Source: Nymphaea colorata (taxonomy: Eukaryota > Streptophyta > Magnoliopsida > Nymphaeales > Nymphaeaceae). Taken from it: a stretch of DNA of 64,000 bases. Positions 1-34,523 of this stretch are shown in pieces. Position 1 is the stretch's first letter. Each line of letters opens with the position of its first letter. The translations under genes were made by a program, and so were the position numbers. The stretch lies in NCBI RefSeq assembly GCF_008831285.2, contig NC_045147.1, positions 7,408,334 to 7,472,333 on the forward strand, given 5' to 3'. The notes under the pieces were generated by a model. That model saw only the letters and a list, made by a program, of their open reading frames with translations, was not told the origin of the DNA and did not search any database.

Positions 1-92
1 ATCTTTGAAGATCCATATATTGGTTTCTCTGCTGCGTTTCTTAGATCTATCTCCTAATCTTACGTTTCCCTTTTGTTCTTTTCTTTAATAAG

Positions 93-23088
<22,996 letters not shown>

Positions 23089-23222
23089 CAAATTCTCTGG
23101 AATCGGTTGGCAAATGATCACTGGCCGAATCTACCCTCAGCCATCCATTTGTTTGTAGCATTTATCATTTAGAGAACGAGTTTTTGATTTCTAAAGTTGA
23201 AATCAGGCCTTGAGTTTGCTGT

Positions 23223-23228
23223 AATAAA
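23223..23228 (+). terminator. Candidate polyadenylation signal of PAT
   Basis: AATAAA about 135 bases after the PAT stop, in T-rich 3' sequence. Position and motif fit a plant near-upstream element; no transcript evidence is available here. Confidence 0.5.
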
Positions 23229-23504
23229 GATAAATGTGTCATTTTGCTGTTGTAGCTGTGTTGGGTGACGTTAGTCGTAAACCTTCTATATTATTCTCGT
23301 TTTGGAATGCCCTCTTTGCTGATTTGTTTAAATGGATTAATTGGTCGATTTCTTTGCAGAACGAATCGGGAGTCTGAATTTGATTGTATACTAATCACTA
23401 TAGAAACACTGTGTTCTTCCATGTGTGCTACGTCAAGGGAAACAGAAATTTGGATTAGTGCTGGCAATCAATGGCAGCACCAGAAAAGTTTTTGTTGGAA
23501 TGGC

Positions 23505-23604
23505 CAGCAACTTTTATAAAATTTTGACGCCGCAGTGGCGGAGCCAGCGTGGGGCAGCAACTTTTATAAAATTTTGACGCCGCAGTGGCGGAGCCAGCGT
23601 GGGG
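23505..23604. repeat. Perfect 50-bp tandem duplication at a transposon end
   Basis: 23505-23554 and 23555-23604 are identical. The unit covers the left flank (CAGCAACTTTTATAAAATTT) plus the first bases of the CAGTGGCGGAGC terminus. Confidence 0.9.
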
Positions 23605-24568
23605 CAGGTGTGGGCGCCTGCCCACGCCAGCCCAGATAGCCCACGTGCATACCACCATAACTCTGGCTTTTTACATTATTGCAAGGGAGAAATTATTCAT
23701 GATAAGTTTAATGGAGTGGTGGTACATGAAAAACATTTGTGTCGTGCCTCATTTAATAAATCATGAGTTTAAATTAAAAAAGAAAAAGGAAGGCTACGTG
23801 TTAAGAATTTTCTTAAATGGTCTCGCACATCTTCACCGTGTGACCTATTAGAAGCATGCATGCCGTCTATAATTTATTTGTTTTAACCACATTGGAAAAT
23901 TATCAAGAATTGTCTTGAATATTTTAAGTTTTTTAATTGTCTCGCACATCTTTACCATGTGGCCTACTTAGAAGAAATGCATGACATATTTTGTCTTACC
24001 CACATTGGAAAATTATCTTTTCATGAACGAAATTTTTGTGAGATTCGGATTTCTTGTCGTAGATGATGTCTTACACTCTATCAATGCTGGTACCAAACCA
24101 GTCTCCGGACTTTGCTTGTTCTGGCTAGGCTTGTAGAAGTGAGCCAAAAGACTTACCTGCAGGAGATTATTCGTAAAACATTTAACACCGATTTTCTAAA
24201 TTTGCATTTTCAATTAATTAAAATCACTTTTCTAATATTCAATAGTATTAATGTGAAAATAAATTTGTAAATCAAGTTATACAAGCCAAATAAAAGGCCA
24301 ACACTTCTTGGTCATTTAGCGTTTTAGCTGTTCGATTTAGGCTTTTTAGGCCTTGTTCTGGATCATGTCGTTTTTTATTTTTTTTCTTCCTCCCAATAAG
24401 ATATTTTAAGTTAGAAGATGTGTCAGTTTCTTAAAAAAATTTTATGTTTTAATTAAGAATCTTAAATATTTATCATTATATATATATATATATATATAAA
24501 AGTCCCCCACTAACTTTGAGTATTTTAAATAAGTGCCCCCGCCAGCCAATTTTTCTGCTCCGCCACTG
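23581..24568. mobile_element. hAT-like element with CAGTGGCGGAGC terminal inverted repeats
   Basis: Perfect 12-bp inverted ends CAGTGGCGGAGC (23583-23594) and GCTCCGCCACTG (24557-24568). TTTGACGC (23573-23580) and TTTGACGG (24569-24576) form a 7-of-8 target duplication if two extra bases belong to the left end. Such GGGGCGGAGCC-type ends are known from plant hAT elements of the TTF-zinc-finger group. The interior (about 0.95 kb) is AT-rich and shows no transposase. It lies about 0.5 kb after the PAT stop. Confidence 0.7.
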
Positions 24569-24578
24569 TTTGACGGGG

Positions 24579-25422
24579 AGGTCGTAAGTATATCTTTAAG
24601 GTAATTTCTTGAACACCCTTGCTGTTTATGGCTCATCCTGAAATAGGACCTATTTTATACGCAAAATCCTTTGACAGGACATTCGCATGAGCGCCGATCT
24701 GCGTGTTTGGCCCATATCAAGCAGCGATAACAAGCACTTAATGAAATATCTGTTATCATAAATGCTCATGAATGGAAAGGCTGATAAATTTAAAAACTCC
24801 TGTTTTTACTTAACTGTTTATAAATGGAGTATGCCAATCTTTTTGCGACTTTACTAAAATGTCCTTAAATACAATAGGCTTTCGACTAATTGCTGTTGTA
24901 CGTATTACAATGCATATGCCATGCATTTGCTAGACACAAGCCACATGACATTGCCTGCCGTAACCGTTTCTTCCCCGTAAATGATCAATCTACTATGTGT
25001 TGGTGGAGAAATTGACTGATGGCATTGAAAGGTTGTCTTGCATTGGAAAAGATCATAATAAGGTTTGATGACGATACATTTCATGACTCGTAATGGTGAA
25101 GAAGACAAGTGTCACACCCTAAACTTTTACTCAATTTTTTATTTAAATGCACACTGAATATAAATTTTTGGTAATGTGACATATTGAATAACACTGTACA
25201 AAGCTACATAATGCGTGGAACACAAACTTGGCCGTTCTTTCAATAGATGCAAAACGTATGTACAGACTTCTTTATATGAAGTAAACATGATGACCTTATT
25301 TACATTTTGTTTGTATAAGATTATAAAAAAATGAAACTTAAGATATATAGACACACTCAACACTCTCCCCGTTGGAATATTTGTCTTGGCTTCCTGGATC
25401 CTGAAATAAAATCACAACAGAA
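24579..25422. other. Intergenic, nothing recognised
   Basis: No open frame with recognisable protein similarity, no repeat family member and no RNA gene seen. Confidence 0.5.
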
Positions 25423-25427
25423 TGTTG

Positions 25428-25901
25428 TGTAAGATCAATTGGTGGGCCGGCATATGTCTATGAGGAATTTCAGACATTATGGCTGTTTTAATGTAAATAT
25501 CCGCTTAAGTGATTGCATTTCGGGATATTACGTCATTTTAGATGGTATGGGGTAATTTTGAAATGTATAGATATCGGTACAGAATTACAGACTCTTTGAT
25601 GGGTGGAATCCGTAATTGTCCTTTATTATAAAATGGTAGTGGTTCCTGGGGTCGTGCAATGGTTGCCTGAAACATTGGTTTCTAGGGTTTTCCTCTTCTC
25701 CATCTGAGAGAGACCTCAAGCGCGCCGTACGTACCCTGAAGACCCTGCTACGATCTTCCCGTGCACCAGATCAGATGGATTCAGGTACGCTTTCGCTTCA
25801 GTTTAAGGTTTCGTTTATTTCAATGATTTAGCATGAGCATGATCCTGTTTAGGGTATATACGTTTGGTTTTGTATATGCATTATAGGGAGAAATCTCAAC
25901 A
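25428..25901 (+). mobile_element. Solo LTR of a Copia element, with 5-bp target duplication
   Basis: 474 bp, starting TGTAAGATCAATTGGTGGGC and ending AAATCTCAACA. It closely matches the 3' LTR at 58347-58812 over its whole length. TGTTG precedes (25423-25427) and follows (25902-25906) it. No internal sequence remains, as expected after LTR-LTR recombination. Confidence 0.92.
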
Positions 25902-25906
25902 TGTTG

Positions 25907-28310
25907 AACCTTTGATATATTGACAAACAACTAGCAATTTTCATACCTCCTAGAGTGTGCATCTTATAATCATGTTTGTCTGCACTACTTTACCCAATAA
26001 ATACTAAACATGGGTCATATATGTAGCACATCTGCAACTCATATCACTAGCCACACAAATCTTCCCCACTAAACTTTATGAATTCGTGGCAAACTTATTA
26101 ATAGAATACAATTTCACATAACCATTAGCCATCATACTAACTACATATAGCCATGGGGTTCGATCAATAGCATGACATACACACAATCAATCATTCATTC
26201 AATTTCAATATACTCCATCGTTCATTCATTCGATCACAATACACTCAATCAATCATTCATTCATTCATTCCATCTATTCATATAAATAGGGATGCACATT
26301 GGGAGCATCTCTCAAGTTCGAACATGTAGAAGTAGGGTACCACTCAAATACACATTTAGTGCAAATCACTCAGTTGTACTCTATGTTTCAAGTACCAGGG
26401 ACCACCTAATACAAACCTTCTGAATTATGGAGCACACCACACATTCATCTAAGGATAATATTTTTCTACCCCAGAAGTTAAGCAACTAGGTGCACAAAAT
26501 TTGATTAGATACATTTTCCTTTAATTTTAAATTTCTAAACCTTTAACATATGTGATCTTACCAATTTTAGCCATCTATATTACAATCATTTCATATTTCC
26601 ACTTTTCAATTCATAGCCTTTATGAGTGCAAACACAAGAGCATGCACACTATAGGCAATTAGTGTTTTAAGAGATCCCCATGACGGCCCAAAGAGGATCA
26701 AGGCAAGCTACAGTCATAAAGCAATCTACCAGGGCTATGCATATGAGTACCGACTTAGCCTCCAAATTTTTGGTCATCGGGCATTAGTACATAGAATGTG
26801 ATAGAGTGTGAATTTTTTATTATTATTTTTTTTTGCCATGGGCATTAGTACATAGTAACACGGAAGATGCAACAGGCAGAAGGAACCTCGAAGCAAGAAA
26901 ATAAACGAAGAAAAGAAGAAGGGGAGAAAAAGGAGAAAGAGGAGAAGGAAAGCGGTACGGGAGGAGCCTATGAAAGGTTGGTTTCTTTCTTCGACAGTCA
27001 AAAGCTACACATCTGACTCCTTTTTTTTTTTTCCCCTTTTCCTCCTCTCTCTCTCTGTAATGAAAATTCTAAGTCCTTTTCCCCTTTGCAGCTTTTCACG
27101 CAGATTTGGTTGAAACAGAGGAATTCTCTTTCCCAGTTTGCTTTTGGAGGTAGTGGGAGTAAGGTGTTGGGAGGGGCCTCCGCCACTGCTTGTACCGCCT
27201 GTCCTTTGAGCAGGCTGACCAGTGGAATACACTCATGCGAAGTGGTCCGTCCAACTGGCCATCAAGCACACTTTCTTCATTTCTTCCTTTTCTCCTGTGA
27301 CATCATACTTTTCTTTCTTTCTTTCTTTTTCCTCTTTTTTTTCTTTTTCTTGTTGTTTTCCTTTCTTTTTTGGCTCTGCACTGTCTTCCTCCCCACTGCT
27401 GCCCATTTTTCTTCTTCCTCCTCTTCTACCACTAATGTCGTGCATTGCTATATGTTGTTGTTGTTGGTTTTTTTTTTTTTGCTACCTCTTCATTTGCTCT
27501 CTCTCAGTGCACTATCCACCCCTCCCCTTTCTCAACCCACCTAAATGGGTCAGTTGGGGGAGGCAGTGGCAAAAAACCCAAAAAAAAAACACACACACAC
27601 ACGCACACAACCTTGATTATTATGTTTAAGAAGTTTACTATAATACATCATCAACCTCAAGGAACCCTGAATTTTCATAAAACATACAAATTATCCTCTC
27701 CTGCTCTTTTTTTTTTCTAGTACTGCCCTTCCCTTATATTTGCCAATATATATGGTTTTAAAAATATCCTAACCGGTCTCAAACAAAAAGTTTGACTTCA
27801 CAACATCTTTCGGGTTTACCTAACCCCTTTATATGTTTTTTTTATTTAACTTTTCTATGATGCCAACTTTTGTTTCTACCACTAAAATGTATATATTCTT
27901 TTAAATCTTGTAATATCTTTCCACGTCTACAATTTTGTTTGCGGGTAGGCCAAATTCCAGTTTTTCCTTTAGGCTTTAATATTTACCATTATGCATTTGC
28001 ATGCAATTTCAATTCATAAATTTTTATTGCATGTCTCCTCAAACTTGTGCTCAGTCCAATCACTCCTGAAGAGCAGGTAAAATTCTTGATTTTACCTATT
28101 TTCAAAACCATATCATAAAATCAAATTCTCATAAAAGTCAAATTCTTCACACTGAAAATTTGCAGGTATTATATTTCTCCCGCCCTTAAAGATTTTTCTT
28201 CCTTGAAATTTAGATAATAGAGTTCCTTAAGATAAATAGGGATATGGTTCTCATGTCCAGCTTTGGTTCCCAGATGCATCTTTTGATGCCATGGTCTTGC
28301 TATTTTAACT
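25907..28310. other. Intergenic with low-complexity tracts
   Basis: Contains an (ATTC)n-like stretch near 26180-26280, a purine-rich block (26890-26960) and a long pyrimidine-rich block (27290-27560), plus an A/CA tract near 27570-27610. Open frames over these blocks are compositional and have no recognised domain. Confidence 0.5.
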
Positions 28311-28314
28311 TACC

Positions 28315-28870
28315 TATGGAATTTGCTTTGTCGGATGCACTTGTTCCCTTCTATCCACTACGCTAATGGAATTTTCCTTCATTGTTAGATCATTTTGTAC
28401 TTGAATATCCTTGAAATTTATTTCATGCCTTGAGTCCCCCACAAATTTACGAGGAATAGATACGTCAAAGATGTTGTGTACATGACTGAATTCATGAGGT
28501 AGGGCTAGTTTGTAAGCCACTTTACCAATTACTTCAAGGATGTCGAATGGTGCCACTTATCTTGGGCTTAATTTTCCACTTGTTCCAAAACAGAGGACAC
28601 CTTTAGTCAGCGAAACCTTTAAGAACACATGAGCTCTAACCTGTGAGCTCTTTGTGTCTATTATCAGCATAACTGTTCTTATCTTCTTTGAGCTGCCAAT
28701 GAGATTTTCCTGAATAATTACAACTGGTCGGTGTGATGGTGTAGAACTAATTGGGTTTTCATTCTTATGATCTCCCAATTTTGTCTAACATTATTAGATC
28801 GACCCAATTTTTCATACAATGCTTTGAATGATGTCATCTCAATACTGGTAGGATAATTTGTTACCATAGA
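28315..28870 (-). pseudogene. Gypsy (chromovirus-like) integrase C-terminus remnant
   Basis: The - strand shows a segment like MTSFKALYEKLGRS (end of the integrase core), then HVFLKVSLTKGVLCFGTSGK and LSPR, an in-frame stop, then PFDILEVIGKVAYKLALP and HVHNIFDVSI, the typical post-integrase tail of Tekay/Del-type elements. Frameshifts separate the first part. No LTR or other domain was found nearby. Confidence 0.8.
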
Positions 28871-28879
28871 TGTGCTTTA

Positions 28880-29690
28880 CCAATTTTTATTATAATTGTT
28901 TCTATAAATTGCTTATATGATACCGGTAAGGGTTCTGCATTGGTTGTTCACTAGTCTCACCCACATCCCATGTCAGACATAGTTTGCAAACTAGCCGACT
29001 CAACTTGGGAATTGCCTGAGACAGCTTGGGTCGGCTACATACTAGCTCACAATGCAGGCGACCTGTACGAAACCGAATTCTCGAAGAACAGAGAACTGGA
29101 CTTGGATTGGTTGATTCGGTAGATTGCCCGTAGATCATTCAAGTCAAGCGTGCTTTGATTCATGGTGATTTATTGTGTCTTTCGGAGAGAAGCGGGTTCA
29201 TAAACCTGGTTTTAAATGCGAACCAGCATTCTCAAGTCTATGAAAACATTTTTTTTTTTCTTAAATTTTTTCTACTGCCCGATGCACCATTTGCATATGC
29301 TGTGTGGGGGTTTTGCTAGCCTACCGAGGGCGAAGGATGTAGGTCACCGATTCGGACCATCTGTTAGTGATGCCACCTGCCAACCGTGGCATCCAGTGGC
29401 TAAACGTTAGGTAACTCCCTCTCTCCCTCGCATTCCACCATTATGCCAGCAATGTGCCTCCAGCAGCCCTCAAGAGTTGCCCACACGAATGTCTCTATTT
29501 ACCAAAAACTCTCTCCTTTGTGGTTTTTGAGTCCCAACAATCATCATGAACCGGGGGTCTTAGGTGACCCCAAAAAATTGAGGTTCACTGGCTACTTTCG
29601 GCTTTATTAGGTCTCTCTCTCACACTCCTTAGTCTCCGATGATTGTATACAGTGGCCCAGGTCTTCTTGTCTCTGGCTTCTCTCTCTCTC
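28880..29690. other. Intergenic, nothing recognised
   Basis: No supported gene. It ends in a (TC)n microsatellite (29680-29695) that is the insertion site of the Copia element. Confidence 0.5.
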
Positions 29691-29695
29691 TCTCT

Positions 29696-30382
29696 TGTTA
29701 TAGTCGTGTCCCCCAACAAGAATGCTTCAACAACAATAAAATAGGGCAAACCACCACAAACTGCTGAAAAACGGAATTACAGGGCAGCGTGCATAAGATC
29801 GAGATTCCAACACCAATGTTGCAGCAATATATATCAAAATATATGCTAGAGATGCAAGAAAAAGAAGACACCAATTTACGTGGAAAAACCCCCAATAATG
29901 GGGTAAAAAACCACGGGCAAGAGAGACTTTCTATATATCAAGAAAGGGAGCCAAATACACGAGCAACAATATCCCTACTGTTTTAAGAAAAACAGTGAAC
30001 TCAAGAGAGCAATAACAATCTCTTATACGAATGAAAGAAAGAGCCCCAAAGATTCAAGAAAGAAATCACCCAATGAAGACTCCCTTCATTTTCTCTTTCT
30101 TCTTTGTCTTTCCTCTTTCTTTTTGGCTTGCCAATCGACCCACGCACCTTGCTGCGATTTCTCCTTCTTCTCCTCCTTGCCTTTCTCTTCTTCCTCTCCT
30201 CTTGATGTGAGCAGCCACAAGAGGAAACCCTCTTCTTTTTCCCCAAATGAAAAACGAGAGAGAGAGATGTGTGAGGCGTCGTGAGAGGGAGGGGCACCAT
30301 CGGGTGCCTTCTCCTTCACCCGCCCGTCACTTAAGTGACGGGCCGGGTCGGGTCCTCTTTTGAGGCTGGACCCGACCCAACA
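29696..30382 (-). repeat. 3' LTR of the young Copia element
   Basis: Left LTR in window coordinates, the 3' LTR of this - strand element. It contains a 20-bp perfect palindrome at 30323-30342 and an 11-bp inverted repeat (GGGTCGGGTCC / GGACCCGACCC, 30345-30355 and 30368-30378) next to its TG end. Confidence 0.95.
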
Positions 30383-30394
30383 AACTCCCCCTCC
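30383..30394 (-). promoter_or_regulatory. Polypurine tract of the young Copia element
   Basis: GGAGGGGGAGTT on the - strand, directly before the 3' LTR; the usual site for plus-strand DNA priming. Confidence 0.7.
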
Positions 30395-30434
30395 AGCCTC
30401 AAGAGAGGGATCATACCTGCAAAATGAACAAAAA

Positions 30435-33400
30435 TTAATACACTGCCTTAAAGGCAGTCATCCCAACTAAGTCTCTACACATGTCATGCTTCTCTCTAGG
30501 TAGAGACTTCGTCATCATATCTGCAGGATTCTTCTCTGTCTGTATCTTCTCTAACTGAATCAATTTCTGCTCAAGCACATCACGAATCCAATGATATCTA
30601 ACATCAATGTGCTTGGTCCTTGAGTGGAACGCTGAATTCTTCGCCAAATGTATAGCGCTTTGACTATCACAATGCAACACATAGGTCTTCTGACTAAGGC
30701 CTATGTCATGAAGAAAACTCTTCATCCACAACAACTCTTTACAAGCTTCAGTTGCTGCAATATATTCTGCCTCTGTAGTGGAAAGAGCAACACACTTTTG
30801 CAACCTGGACTGCCATGATACAGCTCCCCCTGCAAAAGTAAAAACATAACCAGAAAGAGACTTTCTAGAGTTCAAGTCACCTGCCATGTCTGCATCAACA
30901 AATCCTTGTATCTCTGGATTAGATTCACCAAAACATAAACAGTAAGTACAAGTACTTTTCAGATACCTTAGGATCCACTTCACTGCTGCCCAATGCTCCT
31001 TGCCTGGATTTGACAAGAACCTGCTAACTACACCAACTGCATAAGCCAAGTCTGGGCGTGTGCAAACCATAGCATACATGAGACTCCCTACTGCGGAGGC
31101 ATATGGAACATTCTCCATTCTTTCTTTCTCATCTGCTGAAAAAGGACATTGTTCATTTCCCAATTTAAAATGTGCTGCTAAAGGTGTACTTACAGTTTTG
31201 GCATCTTTCATGTTGAACTTGCTAAGCACCTTCTCAATGTATTTCTCTTGTGATAACCACAACCTCTTGGTCTTCCTATCACGAGCAATCCTCATGCCTA
31301 ACAATTGTTGTGATGGCCCCAAGTCTTTCATATCAAAGAACTTGCCCATATCGATCTTCAATTGACTAATCAATTGACAATCCTGTCCAACAATAAGCAT
31401 GTCATCTACATATAACAATAAGATAATGAAGCTACCTGATGAGAACTCTCTGATGTAGACACAATGATCTACAGCTGACCTGCGATACTTTTGATTTATC
31501 ATAAATGCATCAAATTTCTTGTACCACTGTCTAGGTGCTTGTTTAAGTCCATACAAGCTTTTCTTCAACTTACAAACCATGTGTTTCTTCCTGGCAACCA
31601 CAAAACCTTCTGGTTGTGTCATGTAGATTTCTTCCTCTAGATCTCCATGAAGAAAAGCAGTTTTTACATCTAACTGCTCCAACTCCAAGTCTAGACAAGC
31701 CACCAAACCAAGTATTACCCTGATAGATGACATTTTAACAACAGGAGAAAAAATTTCATCAAAATCAATACCTCTTTCCTGCTTGAAACCTTTCACCACT
31801 AACCGAGCTTTGTATCTCAACTTGCCTTGACCTTCATTTTTAAGCTTGTAGACCCACTTGTTCTGCAACACTTTCTTACCTTTTGGTAGCTCTACCAAAT
31901 CAAAAGTGTGATTCTTGTATAAAGAATTCATTTCATCCTTCATAGCTTTAATCCATTCATCTTTATGCACATCATCTAGCACCTCTGCATAGCATTTTGG
32001 CTCTCCACTATCTGTAAACATAATATATTCATCAGTAGAATATCTAGTAGATGGTATACGTGTTCTTTTACCTCTACCCAATTGCTCCTCAATTGGCTCT
32101 GAATGCGAAGGAAGCTCCCCCTCCAACTCATGCTCATAATCAGTTTGAGTCTCTATAGGGCTGCCATCTGTATACTGCTCATCTGTCTCTCTTTCTTCTT
32201 CCTCTACATCTTCATTAGTCTCACCATGCTCAGATGATAGTTCTTCAGGTTCTGCATAAGTTGGCTCATGAACACCACTAGCATTCATACCTGACTTCGT
32301 GTCTCCCATGACATCTTCAATAGTCTGATCCTCTCTGAAGACAACATCACGACTCCTGTAGATTTTGTCATTCTTTGGATCCCATAACCTGTAACCAAAT
32401 TCATCATCTGCATAACCAAGAAATATCAGAGGAATAGCTTTATCATCTAGTTTGGTCCTATGTTCTTTAGGTACATGCATAAAAGCTTTGCAACCAAAAA
32501 CTCTGAGGTGATCATACTTAACCTCTTCATCTGACCAAACTCTCTGTGGAATGTCTCCATCTAGAGGCACTGAAGGAGACCTGTTTATTAAATAAACTGC
32601 AGTACGCATTGCCTCTGCCCAAAAATACTTAGACAACTTAGAGCTAGATAACAAACTTCTAACTCTCTCGATTATTGTTCTATTCATCCTTTCTGCAACT
32701 CCATTATGCTGTGGAGTATAAGGAACTGTCTTTTCATGTCTAATACCATGCTTTAAACAATAGTCTCGTAAAGAAGATGCTATATACTCACCACCATTGT
32801 CTGTACGCAGTCTCTTCATCTTCTTACCAGTCTCGCGCTCAACTGCTGCATGAAAAGTCATGAAGATGCTACTTACTTCACTTTTGCTTTTCATTGTAAA
32901 GGCCCACACCTTCCTAGATGCATCATCAATAAATGTAACAAAATAGGATGCTCCACCTTTAGATGTCACATTTATAGGTCCACATACATCTGAATAAACT
33001 AAATCTAAAACATGTTTAGTTTTTGAAGAACGCTTTTTCTGAAAAGAAACTCGATGCAACTTACCAACCAAACAATGATCACATGGAGATATCTGTGCAC
33101 CATCTGCCTTTGGTAACAAATTCTTCTTGGTGAGCAAGTCGATTCCTCTTTGACTCATGTGACCTAACCTCTTATGCCACAAATCTGACGAAGTACCACC
33201 AGTAACTGCATTGACATCCACACTACTGATTCGAGACTTCATCCCATACAAAGAGCCAAATCTGTCACCTCTAGCCAACACTAGTGCCCCCTTGGTAAGT
33301 TTCCAACCTGTCTGACTAAACGAAGTACAATATCCATCTTCACTTAGTCTTCCTGCAGAAATCAAATTCATTCTCAAGTCTGGAACATGTCTCACATCTC

Positions 33401-34445
33401 TCAAAGTCAACTTGCATCCTGTGCTCGTCTGAATGCAAACATCTCCTATCCCAACAATCTTCGAAGTGTCACTGTTGCCCATGTGAACTACTCCAAAATC
33501 ACCTGCTCTGTAGGATAAGAATAACTCTCTACATGGTGTGGCATGATATGATGCCCCTGTATCTAAAATCCATGTAGAATCACCATTCTGAACTGTAAGA
33601 CAATCATTTTCTTCAGATAAAAATAACACTACCTCATCATCTGAAGCAACTGCAGTGTGCTCTTTTGGCTTCACATTCTCTTGAATCTTCTTTTTCTGCT
33701 CTTTTTCTTCTTTCCATTTTCTGCAATCAATCTTCTTGTGCCCTGGAATACCACAGTGAAAGCATTTACCTGTCATCTTTGGTCTTGATTTGGACCTGGA
33801 TTTTGATCTGTCTTGCCATTTGTTACGGTTCTTCTGTCTACCCCTGTCTCCCATCACTAGCACTTGCGAGCTACCAGTACCAAGAGACTTTCTCCTTGTT
33901 TCTTCATTTAGAATGCTGCTGGTTACATGCTTCATCGTAAGCACACCATCTGGAGCGGAGTTGCTCAAAGAAACAACTAAAGTCTCCCAACTGTCGGGAA
34001 GAGAACTGAGCAACAAGAGTGCCTGTAACTCATCATCTAATATCATTTTCATGGCTGACAACTGATTGATTATGCTCTGCACTTCATTCAAATGCTCTGA
34101 CACTGGTTTTCCCTCTCTAAGTTTCAGATTTACCAATTGCCTAATCAAGAAAGCCTTGTTCCCAGCTGTTTTCCTCTCGTAAAGATCATGCAACTTCTGC
34201 CATAACGACTTCGCGCTCGTCTCTGCGGATACCAAATGAAAAACACAGTCATCTAACCATTGTCTGATGGTGCCAATGGTTTTCCTGTCCAATAACTTCC
34301 ATTTTTCATCTGTTATATTCGCTGGCTTTTGGTTCTCAATTGGTGCATACAGGTCTTTACAATACAGCAAATCTTCCATTTTCGCTTTCCATATAGTCCA
34401 ATTGTTTCCATTTAAAGAGACCATTCTAGTAGGGGTCGACTCCAT
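30435..34445 (-). CDS. Copia Gag-Pol polyprotein, intact, 1336 aa
   Basis: Domain order Gag, protease, integrase, RT, RNase H defines Ty1/Copia; the overall look is Tnt1/Tork-like. Gag (UBN2-like) spans about residues 1-225, then a CCHC knuckle with C228, C231, H236, C241. Protease has DTGAS at 295-299. Integrase has zinc ligands H424, H429, C455, C458 and the catalytic triad D486, D549, E585, with 35 residues between the last two. RT has D926 and YVDD at 1012-1015. RNase H has D1184, E1225, D1260 and a late HID at 1279-1281. All catalytic residues are present and no stop or frameshift is seen. Gag and Pol share one frame, as is usual in plant Copia. It starts at the ATG 62 bases after the primer-binding site. 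Confidence 0.97.
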   Translation of the reverse strand: MESTPTRMVSLNGNNWTIWKAKMEDLLYCKDLYAPIENQKPANITDEKWKLLDRKTIGTIRQWLDDCVFHLVSAETSAKSLWQKLHDLYERKTAGNKAFLIRQLVNLKLREGKPVSEHLNEVQSIINQLSAMKMILDDELQALLLLSSLPDSWETLVVSLSNSAPDGVLTMKHVTSSILNEETRRKSLGTGSSQVLVMGDRGRQKNRNKWQDRSKSRSKSRPKMTGKCFHCGIPGHKKIDCRKWKEEKEQKKKIQENVKPKEHTAVASDDEVVLFLSEENDCLTVQNGDSTWILDTGASYHATPCRELFLSYRAGDFGVVHMGNSDTSKIVGIGDVCIQTSTGCKLTLRDVRHVPDLRMNLISAGRLSEDGYCTSFSQTGWKLTKGALVLARGDRFGSLYGMKSRISSVDVNAVTGGTSSDLWHKRLGHMSQRGIDLLTKKNLLPKADGAQISPCDHCLVGKLHRVSFQKKRSSKTKHVLDLVYSDVCGPINVTSKGGASYFVTFIDDASRKVWAFTMKSKSEVSSIFMTFHAAVERETGKKMKRLRTDNGGEYIASSLRDYCLKHGIRHEKTVPYTPQHNGVAERMNRTIIERVRSLLSSSKLSKYFWAEAMRTAVYLINRSPSVPLDGDIPQRVWSDEEVKYDHLRVFGCKAFMHVPKEHRTKLDDKAIPLIFLGYADDEFGYRLWDPKNDKIYRSRDVVFREDQTIEDVMGDTKSGMNASGVHEPTYAEPEELSSEHGETNEDVEEEERETDEQYTDGSPIETQTDYEHELEGELPSHSEPIEEQLGRGKRTRIPSTRYSTDEYIMFTDSGEPKCYAEVLDDVHKDEWIKAMKDEMNSLYKNHTFDLVELPKGKKVLQNKWVYKLKNEGQGKLRYKARLVVKGFKQERGIDFDEIFSPVVKMSSIRVILGLVACLDLELEQLDVKTAFLHGDLEEEIYMTQPEGFVVARKKHMVCKLKKSLYGLKQAPRQWYKKFDAFMINQKYRRSAVDHCVYIREFSSGSFIILLLYVDDMLIVGQDCQLISQLKIDMGKFFDMKDLGPSQQLLGMRIARDRKTKRLWLSQEKYIEKVLSKFNMKDAKTVSTPLAAHFKLGNEQCPFSADEKERMENVPYASAVGSLMYAMVCTRPDLAYAVGVVSRFLSNPGKEHWAAVKWILRYLKSTCTYCLCFGESNPEIQGFVDADMAGDLNSRKSLSGYVFTFAGGAVSWQSRLQKCVALSTTEAEYIAATEACKELLWMKSFLHDIGLSQKTYVLHCDSQSAIHLAKNSAFHSRTKHIDVRYHWIRDVLEQKLIQLEKIQTEKNPADMMTKSLPREKHDMCRDLVGMTAFKAVY

Positions 34446-34507
34446 CCTTTAATAAGAATGCTCACAACCACGCTGGCGCTAACCTGATGTTAACTTGGTG
34501 CTAACCT

Positions 34508-34520
34508 GGCTCTGATACCA
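34508..34520 (-). promoter_or_regulatory. Primer-binding site of the young Copia element
   Basis: On the - strand TGGTATCAGAGCC, three bases after the LTR end. It fits the 3' end of plant initiator-Met tRNA. Confidence 0.85.
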
Positions 34521-34523
34521 CTT

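Noticed and set aside
23573-24578. CAGTGGCGGAGC element as Mutator-like, with a 10-bp duplication
   Set aside because: The flanking 10-mers match at 8 of 10, but an 8-bp reading (7 of 8) plus the GGCGGAGCC terminus fits the hAT group better; not fully excluded.
27005-27232. - strand frame reading QRTGGTSSGGGPSQ and a Lys/Arg-rich tail
   Set aside because: Not recognisable as a family; the basic tail comes from the pyrimidine-rich tract on the other strand, and no splice partner was found.
27086-27629. Overlapping hydrophobic open frames of 90-150 codons
   Set aside because: They run across pyrimidine-rich low-complexity DNA and read Phe/Leu/Ser strings resembling membrane proteins only by composition.
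30001-30319. Lys/Arg-rich frames of 77-99 codons in both Copia LTRs
   Set aside because: They are shadows within the LTR sequence (identical in both LTRs) and have no protein similarity that I recognise.
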